Assembly (NCBI RefSeq): GCF_023146395.1
Contig: NZ_JAGLCD010000019.1
Coordinates: 1 to 64,000, forward strand
Direction of reading: 5' to 3'
Length of the DNA: 64,000 bases
From: Aeromicrobium sp.
GTDB lineage: Bacteria; Actinomycetota; Actinomycetes; Propionibacteriales; Nocardioidaceae
The translations under genes were made by a program, and so were the position numbers. The first letter of the stretch is position 1. Each line of letters starts with the position of its first letter. Below, piece by piece: positions 37,127 to 44,563 of this stretch. The notes under the pieces are model-generated. The model had not been told where the DNA came from. It made no database searches and saw nothing but the letters and a program-made list of their open reading frames with translations.

Positions 37127-37597
37127 TCAGATCTTGGTCTTGCCGAGGTCGACCTCGGCGTTGAGCGATCGCACGATCTGCTTGTGGATCTCCGGCTCGA
37201 TCTTGCGGCCGAGCAGCGGGATCGAGACCTTGACGTCGCCCTTGACCGTGAAGACGGTGCCTCCGCTGCCGTCGTCCTCGAGCGCGGCGGTGCCGAGCAT
37301 CTCGGCCGGCTGGCCCACGATCGAGACCTTGACGTCGGCCACACGCGAGCCGTCGCTCTTCTGGCTCCACTTCTCGGTCTGCTTGACCTTGACCGTGGGG
37401 CCGGTGAGCTTCTTGACGAAGTCGGGGAGCTCGGCGGGCATCGAACGCACGATCGTGACGGTGCCGTCATCGACGGAGACGTCGTACTCGATCGCTCCCT
37501 GGTCCTCGCACGTCTCGGTGCGGAACTCCTCGGACGTGATGAGGCCGTACACCTCGTCGACCGTGGCGCTGTAGGTGAATGTCTCGGAGAGCTTCAT
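37127..37597 (-). CDS. DUF2505-family (SRPBCC-like) protein
   Basis: This 156-residue protein begins 'KLSETFTYSATVDEVYGLITSEEF' and carries 'MPAELPDFVKKLTG' (~52-65), which I recognise as DUF2505, a helix-grip (START/SRPBCC-like) family of unknown ligand in actinobacteria. It has no export signal. ATG 37597 follows a CAGGAT box by 6 nt, so a leaderless start is likely; the in-frame GTG at 37603 would add two residues. It is a monocistronic unit after pspA. Confidence 0.82.
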   Translation of the reverse strand: MKLSETFTYSATVDEVYGLITSEEFRTETCEDQGAIEYDVSVDDGTVTIVRSMPAELPDFVKKLTGPTVKVKQTEKWSQKSDGSRVADVKVSIVGQPAEMLGTAALEDDGSGGTVFTVKGDVKVSIPLLGRKIEPEIHKQIVRSLNAEVDLGKTKI

Positions 37598-37652
37598 GCG
37601 CACATCCTGTCAGGGGTTCCCGGGCTTGTCAGCGGGTCGCGGACGACGCGCG

Positions 37653-38411
37653 TCAGCGCGCGCTGCCCTCGCCCTCGACGGCCTGCTGGGTTCCCGTCTG
37701 CAGGGCCTTGAGCTCGGCCAGCCGGGCCTCGACCTCGAGCTGGTCGGAGTCGATCTCGAGCTCGGCGAACTGGGAGTCGAGGCTCGACGACGCCAGCTCG
37801 GCCTTGCCGGCCACGAGGGCCTCGTCGCGGCGCACCTTCTCCTCGAAGCGGGACAGCTCGCTGGTCGGGTCGAGGACGTCGATCGACTTCACGGCGTCGG
37901 CCACCTTGGCCTGCGCCTCGGCGGTCTTGGCGCGGGCCACGAGCTGGTCGCGCTTGACCTTGAGCTCGTCGAGCTTGACGCGCATCTGGACCAGACCGAC
38001 CTTGAGCTTCTCGACCGTCTCGCCCTGCGAGGCGATCATCGGCGCGGCCTGCTTGGCCTCGTTCTCGAAGGAGATCTGCTTGGTCAGGGCGAGCTTGGCG
38101 AGCTGGTCGAAACGGTCGGCCTCACCGGCCTGCCCGGAGCTGCGCAGGGTGTCGGCCCGCTGGGAGGCAGCCAGCGCCTTGCCGCCCCACTCCTTGGCGG
38201 CGGCGACGTCCTCGGCGTGATCGGCCTCGGCGAGGCGCAGGTTGCCGATCGTCTGGGCGACGGCGTCCTCGGCCTCGGCGATCGAGCTCGTGTAGTCGCG
38301 CACGAGCTGGTCGAGCATCTTCTGCGGGTCCTCGGCCTTGTCGAGCAGCGAGTTGATGTTCGCGCGCGTGAGCTGGCTGATCCGACCGAGGATGGACTGC
38401 TTCTGGGCCAT
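37653..38411 (-). CDS. PspA/IM30-family membrane-stress protein
   Basis: This 252-residue protein is almost wholly alpha-helical coiled coil, as in PspA/Vipp1 (ESCRT-III-like) proteins. The N-terminal amphipathic helix region is 'SILGRISQLTRANINSLLDKAEDPQKMLDQLVRDY' (key residues 5-40), the standard PspA opening. It should bind the inner face of the membrane and stabilise it under stress. The ATG at 38411 gives the family-typical start; the longer frame to 38480 is not homologous. No pspB/C or rv2743-type partner is adjacent. Confidence 0.9.
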   Translation of the reverse strand: MAQKQSILGRISQLTRANINSLLDKAEDPQKMLDQLVRDYTSSIAEAEDAVAQTIGNLRLAEADHAEDVAAAKEWGGKALAASQRADTLRSSGQAGEADRFDQLAKLALTKQISFENEAKQAAPMIASQGETVEKLKVGLVQMRVKLDELKVKRDQLVARAKTAEAQAKVADAVKSIDVLDPTSELSRFEEKVRRDEALVAGKAELASSSLDSQFAELEIDSDQLEVEARLAELKALQTGTQQAVEGEGSAR

Positions 38412-38462
38412 GGTGGGTCCTCTTCGTCCGAGCGTGGGGAGTGGTGCCTCGATCCAAGCGCA

Positions 38463-38507
38463 CCGCGGGCCCGCACTCAACCGGTGAGGTCGAGCACGGG
38501 CCCGCGG
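38463..38507. terminator. Inverted repeat between the RTX-like gene and pspA
   Basis: CCGCGGGCCCG (38463-38473) pairs with CGGGCCCGCGG (38497-38507) over a 23-nt loop. It lies 13 nt after the stop of the LPSTG/RTX-like gene and may end its transcript. Each arm is partly self-complementary, so other folds are possible. Confidence 0.4.
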
Positions 38508-38519
38508 CGAACCGCTGGG

Positions 38520-39770
38520 TCAGGCCATCTGGCGACGCGCGGTGCGGGCGCCCAGGAGGACGACACCGCCCAGCAGCGTCACGAGCACGCCTCCGATCAA
38601 CATCGTGGCCGAGGCCTCGAGGCCGGTCGACGGGAGCACCGCCGCCTGGGTGGGAGCTGCGGCTCGAGGCGCCACGGCGGGGACGACCGGAGCCGCCGGA
38701 GCCGCCGGGGCGACCGGGCCGACCGGAGGGACCGGGGCCGCCGCGACCGTCACGACGACCTCGGTGGAGTCGCCCGAGATGACACAGCTCGTGGCATCGC
38801 CGGGGATCGAGCACAAGGCGAGGTAGTACCAGAGGCTGCCCGATGCCGCCGCCGTGAAGGTGAGCTCACCGGTTGCGCTGTTGAACGACACGTTGGTGAA
38901 GTTCGCCGGGTCGGTCAGCGCGGTGTCGACGAAGTACTGGCGCAGCGAGCCGGGGGTTCCCAGACCCTCGGCGTCCTCCTCGTCGTCGAGCTGCTCGTCG
39001 TTCGCGGCGACGTTCAGCGTGATCGGGACGCCGGAGACGCCCGAGGCCAGATCGGTCACGGTGCAGGCGATGTCCAGGCCGTCGCCACCGAACAGCTGGT
39101 TGGTGCCGCCCTCGCCGCAGAGCTGGTCGTTGCCGCCGTTGCCGTACAGGATGTCGTCGCCGTCACCGCCGAAGATGACGTCGTCGCCGCCGATGTTGAC
39201 GACGGGACCGTCGCCGTAGATCGTGTCGGCTCCGTTGCCGCCGAAGATGACGTCGTTGCCGCCGATGTTGACGACGGCGCCGTCGCCGTAGATCGTGTCG
39301 GCTCCGTTGCCACCGGAGATGACGTCGTTGCCGCCGATGTCGACGACGAAGCCGTCGCCGTACACCGTGTCGGCGCCGCCGCCGCCGTCGATCGTGTCGT
39401 CGCCGCCCGCGACGGTGGCCTCGCCGTCACCGTAGATCGTGTCCGGTCCGCCGCCGCCGTTGATCGTGTCGTCACCACCGTTGTTGGTGGCGGCGCCGTC
39501 GCCGCGAATCGTGTCGGCCCCGCCGCCGCCGTTGATCGTGTCGTCGCCGCCGTTGTTGGTGACGATGGCGCCGTCGCCGGAGAGGGTGTCGTCCCCGGCG
39601 CGGCCGTTGATCGTGTCGTCGTTGCCGGTGCCGAGCTCGATGTTGCCGTCGCCGCTCAGGACGTCCGGCCCGGGAGTCCCGTCGATGTCGGCCGCCAGGG
39701 CGGACGTCGGGACCAGGGCGATCGTCGCGACTGCTGCGGCGACCCCCAGACGGAGTGTTGTTCTCTTCAT
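38520..39770 (-). CDS. Cell-wall-anchored protein with RTX-like calcium-binding repeats (LPSTG)
   Basis: This 416-residue exported protein has a Sec signal peptide (1-26, ending ALA). Residues ~27-215 are Gly/Asp-rich RTX-like repeats ('GGDDTINGGGGADTI' type) that should fold as a calcium-loaded beta-roll. A non-repetitive domain (~220-330) follows, then a Pro/Ala-rich linker. The C-terminal sortase signal is LPSTG, a hydrophobic segment and 'RTARRQMA'. RTX repeats usually occur in type I-secreted proteins; here they are on a Sec/sortase substrate. Two Cys pairs lie in the post-repeat domain. It is the second LPSTG protein of the window. Confidence 0.88.
   Translation of the reverse strand: MKRTTLRLGVAAAVATIALVPTSALAADIDGTPGPDVLSGDGNIELGTGNDDTINGRAGDDTLSGDGAIVTNNGGDDTINGGGGADTIRGDGAATNNGGDDTINGGGGPDTIYGDGEATVAGGDDTIDGGGGADTVYGDGFVVDIGGNDVISGGNGADTIYGDGAVVNIGGNDVIFGGNGADTIYGDGPVVNIGGDDVIFGGDGDDILYGNGGNDQLCGEGGTNQLFGGDGLDIACTVTDLASGVSGVPITLNVAANDEQLDDEEDAEGLGTPGSLRQYFVDTALTDPANFTNVSFNSATGELTFTAAASGSLWYYLALCSIPGDATSCVISGDSTEVVVTVAAAPVPPVGPVAPAAPAAPVVPAVAPRAAAPTQAAVLPSTGLEASATMLIGGVLVTLLGGVVLLGARTARRQMA
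39192..39551 (-). repeat. Five tandem 72-bp coding repeats (24-residue RTX-like units)
   Basis: Residues 74-193 of the LPSTG/RTX-like protein are five units of exactly 24 residues, each starting GG(D/N)D and containing GADT(I/V)-x-GDG. The two neighbouring units covering 39192-39335 are almost identical at DNA level, which suggests recent duplication. Confidence 0.85.
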
Positions 39771-39943
39771 GATGTGACCTCGTGAGGGAGGAGGATCCAG
39801 CCGTGATCGGCCGGAGGGAGTGCTCGTATATCAACACGGCGACGGCCGGCGTGTGAGCCAAATCATCACGTTGCTGGCTGCAGGGTCGACGGCATGCCCC
39901 AATCGCCGGCGCACCTGGTTCCGATGGGGGACGTCCGCATGGT

Positions 39944-41374
39944 TCACATGGGCAGATAGAGCGTGAACGCGGTCTCGCCCGGCACGCTGTGCACCGTGAC
40001 GCGGCCGTCGTGCGCCTCGACGACCGCCTTGACGATCGAGGCGCCCAGCCCGACCCCGCCCGAGGCTCGCGTGCGGGAGGAGTCGCCGCGTGCGAACCGG
40101 TCGAACACGTGCGGCAGCAGGACGGGGTCGATGCCGGGCCCGTCGTCACGGACTGTGAGAGCGACTCCGGCGTGGCTGCGGCGCAGCGAGGTCGTGATGG
40201 TCGTTCCGGGCGGGGTGTGGCGTGAGGCGTTGGTCAGGAGATTCGTCACGGCTTGGTGAAGACGCCGTGCGTCGCCGGTGACCTGGACGGCGTCGTCGGG
40301 GAGCTCCAGACCCCAGCGCCACTGCGGGTCGACGACCTGCCGGTCGGCCACGGCCTCCAGCGCGATGTGGGTCAGGTCCACGTCAGTACGGTCCAGGGGA
40401 CGCCCGGCGTCGAGCTGCGCGAGCAGGAGCAGGTCGTTGACGAGGGAGGACATGCGGGTCGACTCGGTCTCGACCTTCGCCAGGGCCTGGCGGACGATGT
40501 CGGGGTCCTCGCCGGTCCGGTGCACGAGCTCGGTGTAGCCCGCGATCGTCGCGAGCGGGGTGCGGAGCTCGTGCGAGGCGTCGGCGACGAACTGGCGGAC
40601 CTGCTGCTCGCTCTGGTGACGGGCCTCGAGCGAGCTCTCGACATGGTCGAGCAGGACGTTGAGCGCATCGCCGACCCGGCCGACCTCGGTCGCGGGATCG
40701 GTGAGGTCGGCCGGCACCCGGGGCGTGCTCAGGACCGATCCGCTCGAGAGTGGCATGAGCGAGACCTCGTGAGCGGTCGCGGCGACGTCGCGGAGCGGAC
40801 GCAGCTGACGGCGCACGAGCACCCGGGCGGCCGCCGCGGCGGCGAGGGTGCCCCCCACGGTCAGCAGGCCCTCCCACACGATCAGGCTCGTCAGCGTCTC
40901 GTCGAGGTCGGCCGTGGGAAGGCCACCCACGACGACCGCGCCGTCGTCGTTGCGCACGGCCAGCACGCGATAGGTCCCGAGCCGGGACAGGTCGACGGTG
41001 CGGGTCCGGCCGTCGGCCGGGAGGTCGGCCAGCACGTCGAGCACGGCGGCGGGCAGCCGCTCCTGCCGGCCGTCGCCCACGAGATCGCCACGACGTACGG
41101 CGTCGTGGAACACCGCTGTGACGGTGCCCTCGCCCTGACCCACCGCGGCAGGCAGAGGCTCGGACGCCGGAGGGCGCGAGCCGCCCGGGAGCCGGTCGAG
41201 CTCCCGGTCGAACCGGTCGAGGCTGTCGTGCAGCTGGGAGTCGAGGCGGTCGGTCAGGTACGACCGCATCGTCAGCGTCGCGAAGGCCGAGACCCCCACG
41301 CCCACGACCGCGACGAGCGCCACGGCGGTGACGATGAGGCGTCCGGTGAGGGTCGCCGGCAGCAGGCGCGGCAC
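39944..41374 (-). CDS. Sensor histidine kinase, TcrY/TrcS-like
   Basis: This 476-residue kinase has two membrane segments (~12-32 and ~158-180) around an extracellular sensor domain. They are followed by HAMP, the H-box 'VADASHELRTPLATI' (~265), the N-box 'QAVTNLLTNASRHTPPG' and G boxes 'DDGPGID' and 'GGVGLGASIV'. It should phosphorylate the regulator encoded 7 bp upstream. It resembles the OmpR-type kinases TcrY/TrcS of Mycobacterium. The signal is unknown. The gap between its stop and the RTX-like gene (39771-39943) holds only a modest A/T-rich stretch, the likely promoter of that gene. Confidence 0.92.
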   Translation of the reverse strand: MPRLLPATLTGRLIVTAVALVAVVGVGVSAFATLTMRSYLTDRLDSQLHDSLDRFDRELDRLPGGSRPPASEPLPAAVGQGEGTVTAVFHDAVRRGDLVGDGRQERLPAAVLDVLADLPADGRTRTVDLSRLGTYRVLAVRNDDGAVVVGGLPTADLDETLTSLIVWEGLLTVGGTLAAAAAARVLVRRQLRPLRDVAATAHEVSLMPLSSGSVLSTPRVPADLTDPATEVGRVGDALNVLLDHVESSLEARHQSEQQVRQFVADASHELRTPLATIAGYTELVHRTGEDPDIVRQALAKVETESTRMSSLVNDLLLLAQLDAGRPLDRTDVDLTHIALEAVADRQVVDPQWRWGLELPDDAVQVTGDARRLHQAVTNLLTNASRHTPPGTTITTSLRRSHAGVALTVRDDGPGIDPVLLPHVFDRFARGDSSRTRASGGVGLGASIVKAVVEAHDGRVTVHSVPGETAFTLYLPM

Positions 41375-41381
41375 GGCGAGG

Positions 41382-42098
41382 TCAGGACGTGGGCTTGAGC
41401 ACGTAGCCCGCGCCGCGCTTGGTGTGGATCATCGGTTGGCGACCGGCATCGATCTTCTTGCGCAGATAGGAGATGTAGAGCTCGACCACGTTGGCCTGGC
41501 CCCCGAAGTCGTAGTTCCACACCCGGTCGAGGATCTGAGCCTTGCTCAGCACTCGCTGGGGATTGCGCATGAGATAGCGCAGGAGCTCGAACTCCGTGGC
41601 GGTCAGGGAGATCTCGTCGTCCCCGCGGAACACGTCGTGGCTGTCCTCGTCGAGCGTGAGGTCGCCGACGGTCAGCACGTGGCTCTCGCGCTGCTCGAGT
41701 GCTCCGGAGCGCCGCAGCAGTCCGCGCAGACGCGCCACGACCTCCTCGATGCTGAACGGCTTGGTCACGTAGTCGTCGCCGCCGGCGGTGAGGCCCTGGA
41801 TCCGGTCCTCGACGGCGTCGCGCGCGGTGAGGAAGACGACCGGCACGTGCGGGGCGAACGCGCGAATGCGGCGCAGCACCTCGAGGCCGTCGAAGTCGGG
41901 CAGCATCATGTCCAGCACGATCGCGTCGGGAAGCGTGTCGCGCGCGGCCTGCACGGCCGAGCGACCGGTGGCAGCCGTGGCGACGTCCCAGCCCTCGAAC
42001 CGCAGCGCCATCTGGAGCAGCTCGGCGATGTTGGCCTCGTCGTCGACCACGAGCACGCGGACCGGTGAACCGTCGGCACGGGACAGGGCAGGGGTCAT
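41382..42098 (-). CDS. OmpR/PhoB-family response regulator, TcrX/TrcR-like
   Basis: This 238-residue regulator has a receiver domain with Asp63 in 'VLDMMLPDFDG', Thr in 'FLTARDA' and Lys in 'YVTKPF', and a winged-helix C-terminus ending 'MIHTKRGAGYVLKP'. It pairs with the kinase gene 7 bp downstream. CACACT lies 6 nt before the ATG at 42098, consistent with a leaderless mRNA. The divergent small membrane protein gene at 42244 is a possible target, since both share a 145-bp regulatory region. Confidence 0.92.
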   Translation of the reverse strand: MTPALSRADGSPVRVLVVDDEANIAELLQMALRFEGWDVATAATGRSAVQAARDTLPDAIVLDMMLPDFDGLEVLRRIRAFAPHVPVVFLTARDAVEDRIQGLTAGGDDYVTKPFSIEEVVARLRGLLRRSGALEQRESHVLTVGDLTLDEDSHDVFRGDDEISLTATEFELLRYLMRNPQRVLSKAQILDRVWNYDFGGQANVVELYISYLRKKIDAGRQPMIHTKRGAGYVLKPTS

Positions 42099-42243
42099 CC
42101 CTCCAGTGTGGCGCGAGAAGCTGCGCACGGGGTGGCAACCACCTGTGCCTGACCTGTGAATCTACGCTGCCGGTCGGTGGTCTCGCAGAAGATGCCTGCG
42201 TCGTGCACAGGTCGGCGACAGGGGGGTCTCCGAGCCTGGAGCC

Positions 42244-42609
42244 ATGAATGACACCACCCTTGAGTCCGACGTCCCACCCCCTCCACCGACCCCGTCCGTC
42301 GACCCTCCTCCGGAGCGGAGGCCACGGCGCAGCACCTCGGTGCTGGTCGCGGCGATCGTCGCCGCCGTCACCCTGCTGGTCGGGCTCGGCGCCGGGACCG
42401 GGATCGGCTTCGCGCTCGACTCCGGCGGGGCTCCCGGCGACCGGCCCGGGGACCGACCCGGCATCGGAGCCGACGGCCCTGCGCAGGACGGCTCGGGCCA
42501 CCGGCCGGGTCGGCCGGGCCCGCGTCCGGGCGCGGGCGCGGGCGCGGGCGCGGGGCAGCTCCCCGACGGTCCGCCAGACGGCGGGCCCGGGCCTGACGCC
42601 GGCTCCTGA
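42244..42609 (+). CDS. Small Pro/Gly-rich single-pass membrane protein
   Basis: This 121-residue protein has a Pro-rich cytoplasmic N-terminus (~1-30), one membrane segment (~32-58) and a low-complexity Gly/Pro/Asp tail predicted outside. I do not recognise a family. The placement next to a two-component system suggests it could be a stress-responsive envelope protein or a sensor accessory, but nothing in the sequence proves it. High G+C low-complexity coding makes the 3' half uncertain. Confidence 0.6.
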   Translation: MNDTTLESDVPPPPPTPSVDPPPERRPRRSTSVLVAAIVAAVTLLVGLGAGTGIGFALDSGGAPGDRPGDRPGIGADGPAQDGSGHRPGRPGPRPGAGAGAGAGQLPDGPPDGGPGPDAGS

Positions 42610-42640
42610 GACCGACGCGGCCGCCAGCCACGATCGGAGT

Positions 42641-43102
42641 TCAGACGGCGCCGGGGAACCCGTGCTGGCGCCACGCCTCGTAGACCGCGATCGAGGCGCA
42701 GTTGGCGAGGTTCATCGAGCGACGTGACTCCAGCATCGGGATGCGGAGACGGTCGTGGACCCGCGGGTCGTGCTGGACCTCCTCGGGCAGGCCCGTCGGC
42801 TCGGACCCGAACATCAGCACGTCGCCCGGCTCGTACGCGACGTCGGTGTGCCGTCGGGACGCCGACGTCGTGTACGCGAGCACGCGGCCCCCGTCGAAGG
42901 CCGCGTACGCGGCGTCGAGCGTCTCGTGCACCGTGACGACCGCGAGGTCGTGATAGTCGAGCCCCGCACGGCGCAGCTTGCTGTCCTCGAGGTCGAACAG
43001 CGGATCGACCAGGTGGAGGTGCGCGCCGGTCGCTGCCGCGAGGCGGATCGCGCTTCCGGTGTTGCCGGCGATCCGCGGCTCGACGAAGCAGATCTGGAAC
43101 AC
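42641..43102 (-). CDS. trmL: tRNA (cytidine/uridine-2'-O)-methyltransferase TrmL-like
   Basis: This 153-residue SPOUT-fold enzyme methylates the wobble ribose (position 34) of tRNA-Leu in bacteria where it has been studied. Typical blocks are 'FVEPRIAGNTGSAIRLAAATG' (split over ~6-26), 'FGSEPTGLP' (~98) and 'IPMLESRRSMNLANCASIAVYEAW' (knot region, ~120-143). Length is normal. A tRNA-Leu gene lies 485 bp away, perhaps by chance. Confidence 0.93.
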   Translation of the reverse strand: MFQICFVEPRIAGNTGSAIRLAAATGAHLHLVDPLFDLEDSKLRRAGLDYHDLAVVTVHETLDAAYAAFDGGRVLAYTTSASRRHTDVAYEPGDVLMFGSEPTGLPEEVQHDPRVHDRLRIPMLESRRSMNLANCASIAVYEAWRQHGFPGAV

Positions 43103-43127
43103 GGCTCGCAGACTACTCGTCGCCCCC

Positions 43128-43133
43128 TACACT
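43128..43133 (+). promoter_or_regulatory. -10 box (TACACT) before the SRPBCC gene
   Basis: TACACT ends 8 nt before the ATG at 43142, in the 39-bp gap between divergent genes. The transcript would be leaderless or nearly so. Confidence 0.5.
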
Positions 43134-43141
43134 CAACGCTC

Positions 43142-43567
43142 ATGGCCGCCCCCACGCGTGTGCACCTCACCCATGTCTTCACCTCCAGCCCCGACGTCGT
43201 GTTCGACGCGCTCGCCGAGCACGAGAACCTCGGGCCCGTCTTCGGCGCGAAGATCACCCGCGTCAAGGACGGCGACACCACGCGCAACGGGGTCGGGTCG
43301 ACACGCTCGCTCAAGATCGGGCCGCTCCCGGCGTTCCAGGAGACCACCACGGTGGCCGACCGACCCACGCTGATCGAGTACAAGATCACGAAGGGGTCGC
43401 CGCTCAAGGGCCACTGGGGCCGCCAGGCGCTCACGCCGACCGCTGACGGCGGCACTCGGCTGGACTACTCGATCGGCTTCGACGCCGTGGTGCCCGGCCT
43501 CGCCCCGGTCGTGGCCAAGATCTTGACGCTCGCGATCGGCAAGGGACTCGGCACGCTCGTCCCGTGA
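43142..43567 (+). CDS. SRPBCC-family protein
   Basis: This 141-residue protein has the helix-grip pattern of SRPBCC (polyketide cyclase/START-like) proteins: 'VHLTHVFTSSPDVVFDALAEHENL' at the start, 'GSTRSLKIG' (~58) and a C-terminal amphipathic helix 'LAPVVAKILTLAIGKGLGTL'. The ligand is unknown. ATG 43142 fits the TACACT box; the open frame upstream is a shadow of trmL. A tRNA gene begins 20 nt after its stop. Confidence 0.82.
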   Translation: MAAPTRVHLTHVFTSSPDVVFDALAEHENLGPVFGAKITRVKDGDTTRNGVGSTRSLKIGPLPAFQETTTVADRPTLIEYKITKGSPLKGHWGRQALTPTADGGTRLDYSIGFDAVVPGLAPVVAKILTLAIGKGLGTLVP

Positions 43568-43587
43568 TCTAGCCTGGGACCGCACCT

Positions 43588-43675
43588 GCCGGTGTGGTGG
43601 AACTGGGTAGTCACGCCAGGTTTAGGTCCTGGTGCTCTTCGGGGCGTGCAGGTTCGAGTCCTGTCACCGGCACCA
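43588..43675 (+). tRNA. tRNA-Leu (anticodon UAG)
   Basis: The 7-bp acceptor stem GCCGGTG/CACCGGC, anticodon stem CCAGG/CCTGG with loop TTTAGGT (43621-43627, anticodon TAG at 43623-43625), a long class II variable arm and a T-arm (CAGG-TTCGAGT-CCTG) are all present. The 3' CCA is encoded (43673-43675). It reads CUA and, by wobble, other CUN codons. A TAGCCT box at 43570-43575 may be its -10 element. Confidence 0.95.
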
Positions 43676-43680
43676 GGTCC

Positions 43681-43743
43681 CCAGATGTGGACACCTCCGC
43701 ACGCGAATCGAGACGATCCGTGTGCGGAGGTGTCCACATCTGG
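43681..43743. terminator. Large palindrome after tRNA-Leu (bidirectional terminator or palindromic repeat)
   Basis: A perfect 22-bp inverted repeat (43681-43702 with 43722-43743) starts 5 nt after the tRNA CCA end. The inner 19 nt can pair further with two mismatches, leaving a tiny loop. It sits between the tRNA and the convergent bcp gene and can end both transcripts. Its length exceeds that of ordinary terminators, so it may be a mobile palindromic unit. Confidence 0.8.
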
Positions 43744-43766
43744 TCGGACTCAGTTCGGGCCGACGT

Positions 43767-44237
43767 TCAGTCGAGGCCCAGGTCGCGGCGGAGCTTCGCG
43801 ACGTGTCCGGTCGCCTTGACGTTGTAGGCAGCGTGGGAGATCTTGCCCTCCGGGTCGACCACGAACGTCGAGCGGATGACCCCGTGCACGACCTTGCCGT
43901 AGAGCTTCTTCTCCCCGAAGGCGCCCCAGGCCGTCAGGGCCTCCTTCTCGGGGTCCGAGAGCAACGTGATCGTCAGCCCGTCCTTCTCGCGGAACTTCGC
44001 GAGCTTGGCCGGGGCGTCGGGGGAGATCCCGAGGACTTCGTACCCCTCCGCGCGGAGCCGGTCGATCGAGTCGCTGAAGTCGCAGGCCTGCTTCGTGCAG
44101 CCGGGCGTCATCGCGGCGGGGTAGAAGTACACGATGACCGAGGACCCCCGGAGGTCCGAGAGCGTCACGGTCTCGCCGGTGTCGGAGGTCAGGGTGAAGT
44201 CGGGGGCCGGGTCACCGGGCTGCAGTCGGGTCGTCAT
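43767..44237 (-). CDS. bcp: Peroxiredoxin, BCP/PrxQ type
   Basis: This 156-residue thiol peroxidase reduces hydrogen peroxide and organic peroxides. The peroxidatic Cys47 and resolving Cys52 are both present in 'TPGCTKQACDF', typical of the two-Cys helix alpha-2 BCP subgroup. 'APDFTLTSDTGETVTLSDLRG' at the start and 'STFVVDPEGKI' near 125 complete the fold. It is a single gene that ends at the large palindrome. Confidence 0.96.
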   Translation of the reverse strand: MTTRLQPGDPAPDFTLTSDTGETVTLSDLRGSSVIVYFYPAAMTPGCTKQACDFSDSIDRLRAEGYEVLGISPDAPAKLAKFREKDGLTITLLSDPEKEALTAWGAFGEKKLYGKVVHGVIRSTFVVDPEGKISHAAYNVKATGHVAKLRRDLGLD

Positions 44238-44296
44238 GCCCCCTATCCTGACTCAGACGGGCAGCCCGCCCCGACCGAGGTGGACAGGAGCAAGAC

Positions 44297-44542
44297 GTGG
44301 CGCGTGAGACCGACCAGCTGGTGGCCGAGATCGACGAGGTGCGCGATCACCTGGCCACCACGATCGACACGTTGATCGACCGGACGAGTCCGAAGTCGAT
44401 CGCCCGCCGCACCGTGGCGTCGGTCAAGGCCAAGTTCGTCGACGAGAACGGATCACCCCGCTTCGAGACGATCGCGCCGATCGTGGCCGGTGCTGCCGGC
44501 ATCGTGGCGGCAGCGATCGTGGTGCGCCGCCTGAGCCGGTGA
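44297..44542 (+). CDS. DUF3618-family small membrane protein
   Basis: This 81-residue protein has a conserved hydrophilic N-terminus ('LVAEIDEVRDHLATTIDTLIDRTSP', residues ~8-32) and one membrane segment (~60-78) followed by 'RRLSR'. This is the DUF3618 pattern, often found near membrane-stress or phage-shock genes in actinobacteria. The GTG start has AGGAG about 7 nt upstream. The FUSC-type gene follows after 21 bp. Function is unknown. Confidence 0.83.
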   Translation: MARETDQLVAEIDEVRDHLATTIDTLIDRTSPKSIARRTVASVKAKFVDENGSPRFETIAPIVAGAAGIVAAAIVVRRLSR

Positions 44543-44551
44543 CGACCCCGT

Positions 44552-44557
44552 CATGAT
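44552..44557 (+). promoter_or_regulatory. -10-like box (CATGAT) before the FUSC-type gene
   Basis: CATGAT ends 6 nt before the ATG at 44564. It could give a leaderless transcript independent of the DUF3618 gene. Confidence 0.4.
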
Positions 44558-44563
44558 GGGGCC

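Noticed and set aside
39192-39551. CRISPR-like array
   Set aside because: The regular 72-bp repeats have no spacers and keep the reading frame of a secreted protein.
37575-39785. 736-codon plus-strand open frame covering pspA and the RTX-like gene
   Set aside because: It is the antisense shadow of two well-supported minus-strand genes. Its sequence is a low-complexity V/D/A/G mirror of the RTX repeats with no domain features.
43588-43743. Integrative-element attachment site at tRNA-Leu
   Set aside because: No integrase gene and no direct repeat of the tRNA 3' end were found nearby. The palindrome is explained as well by termination.
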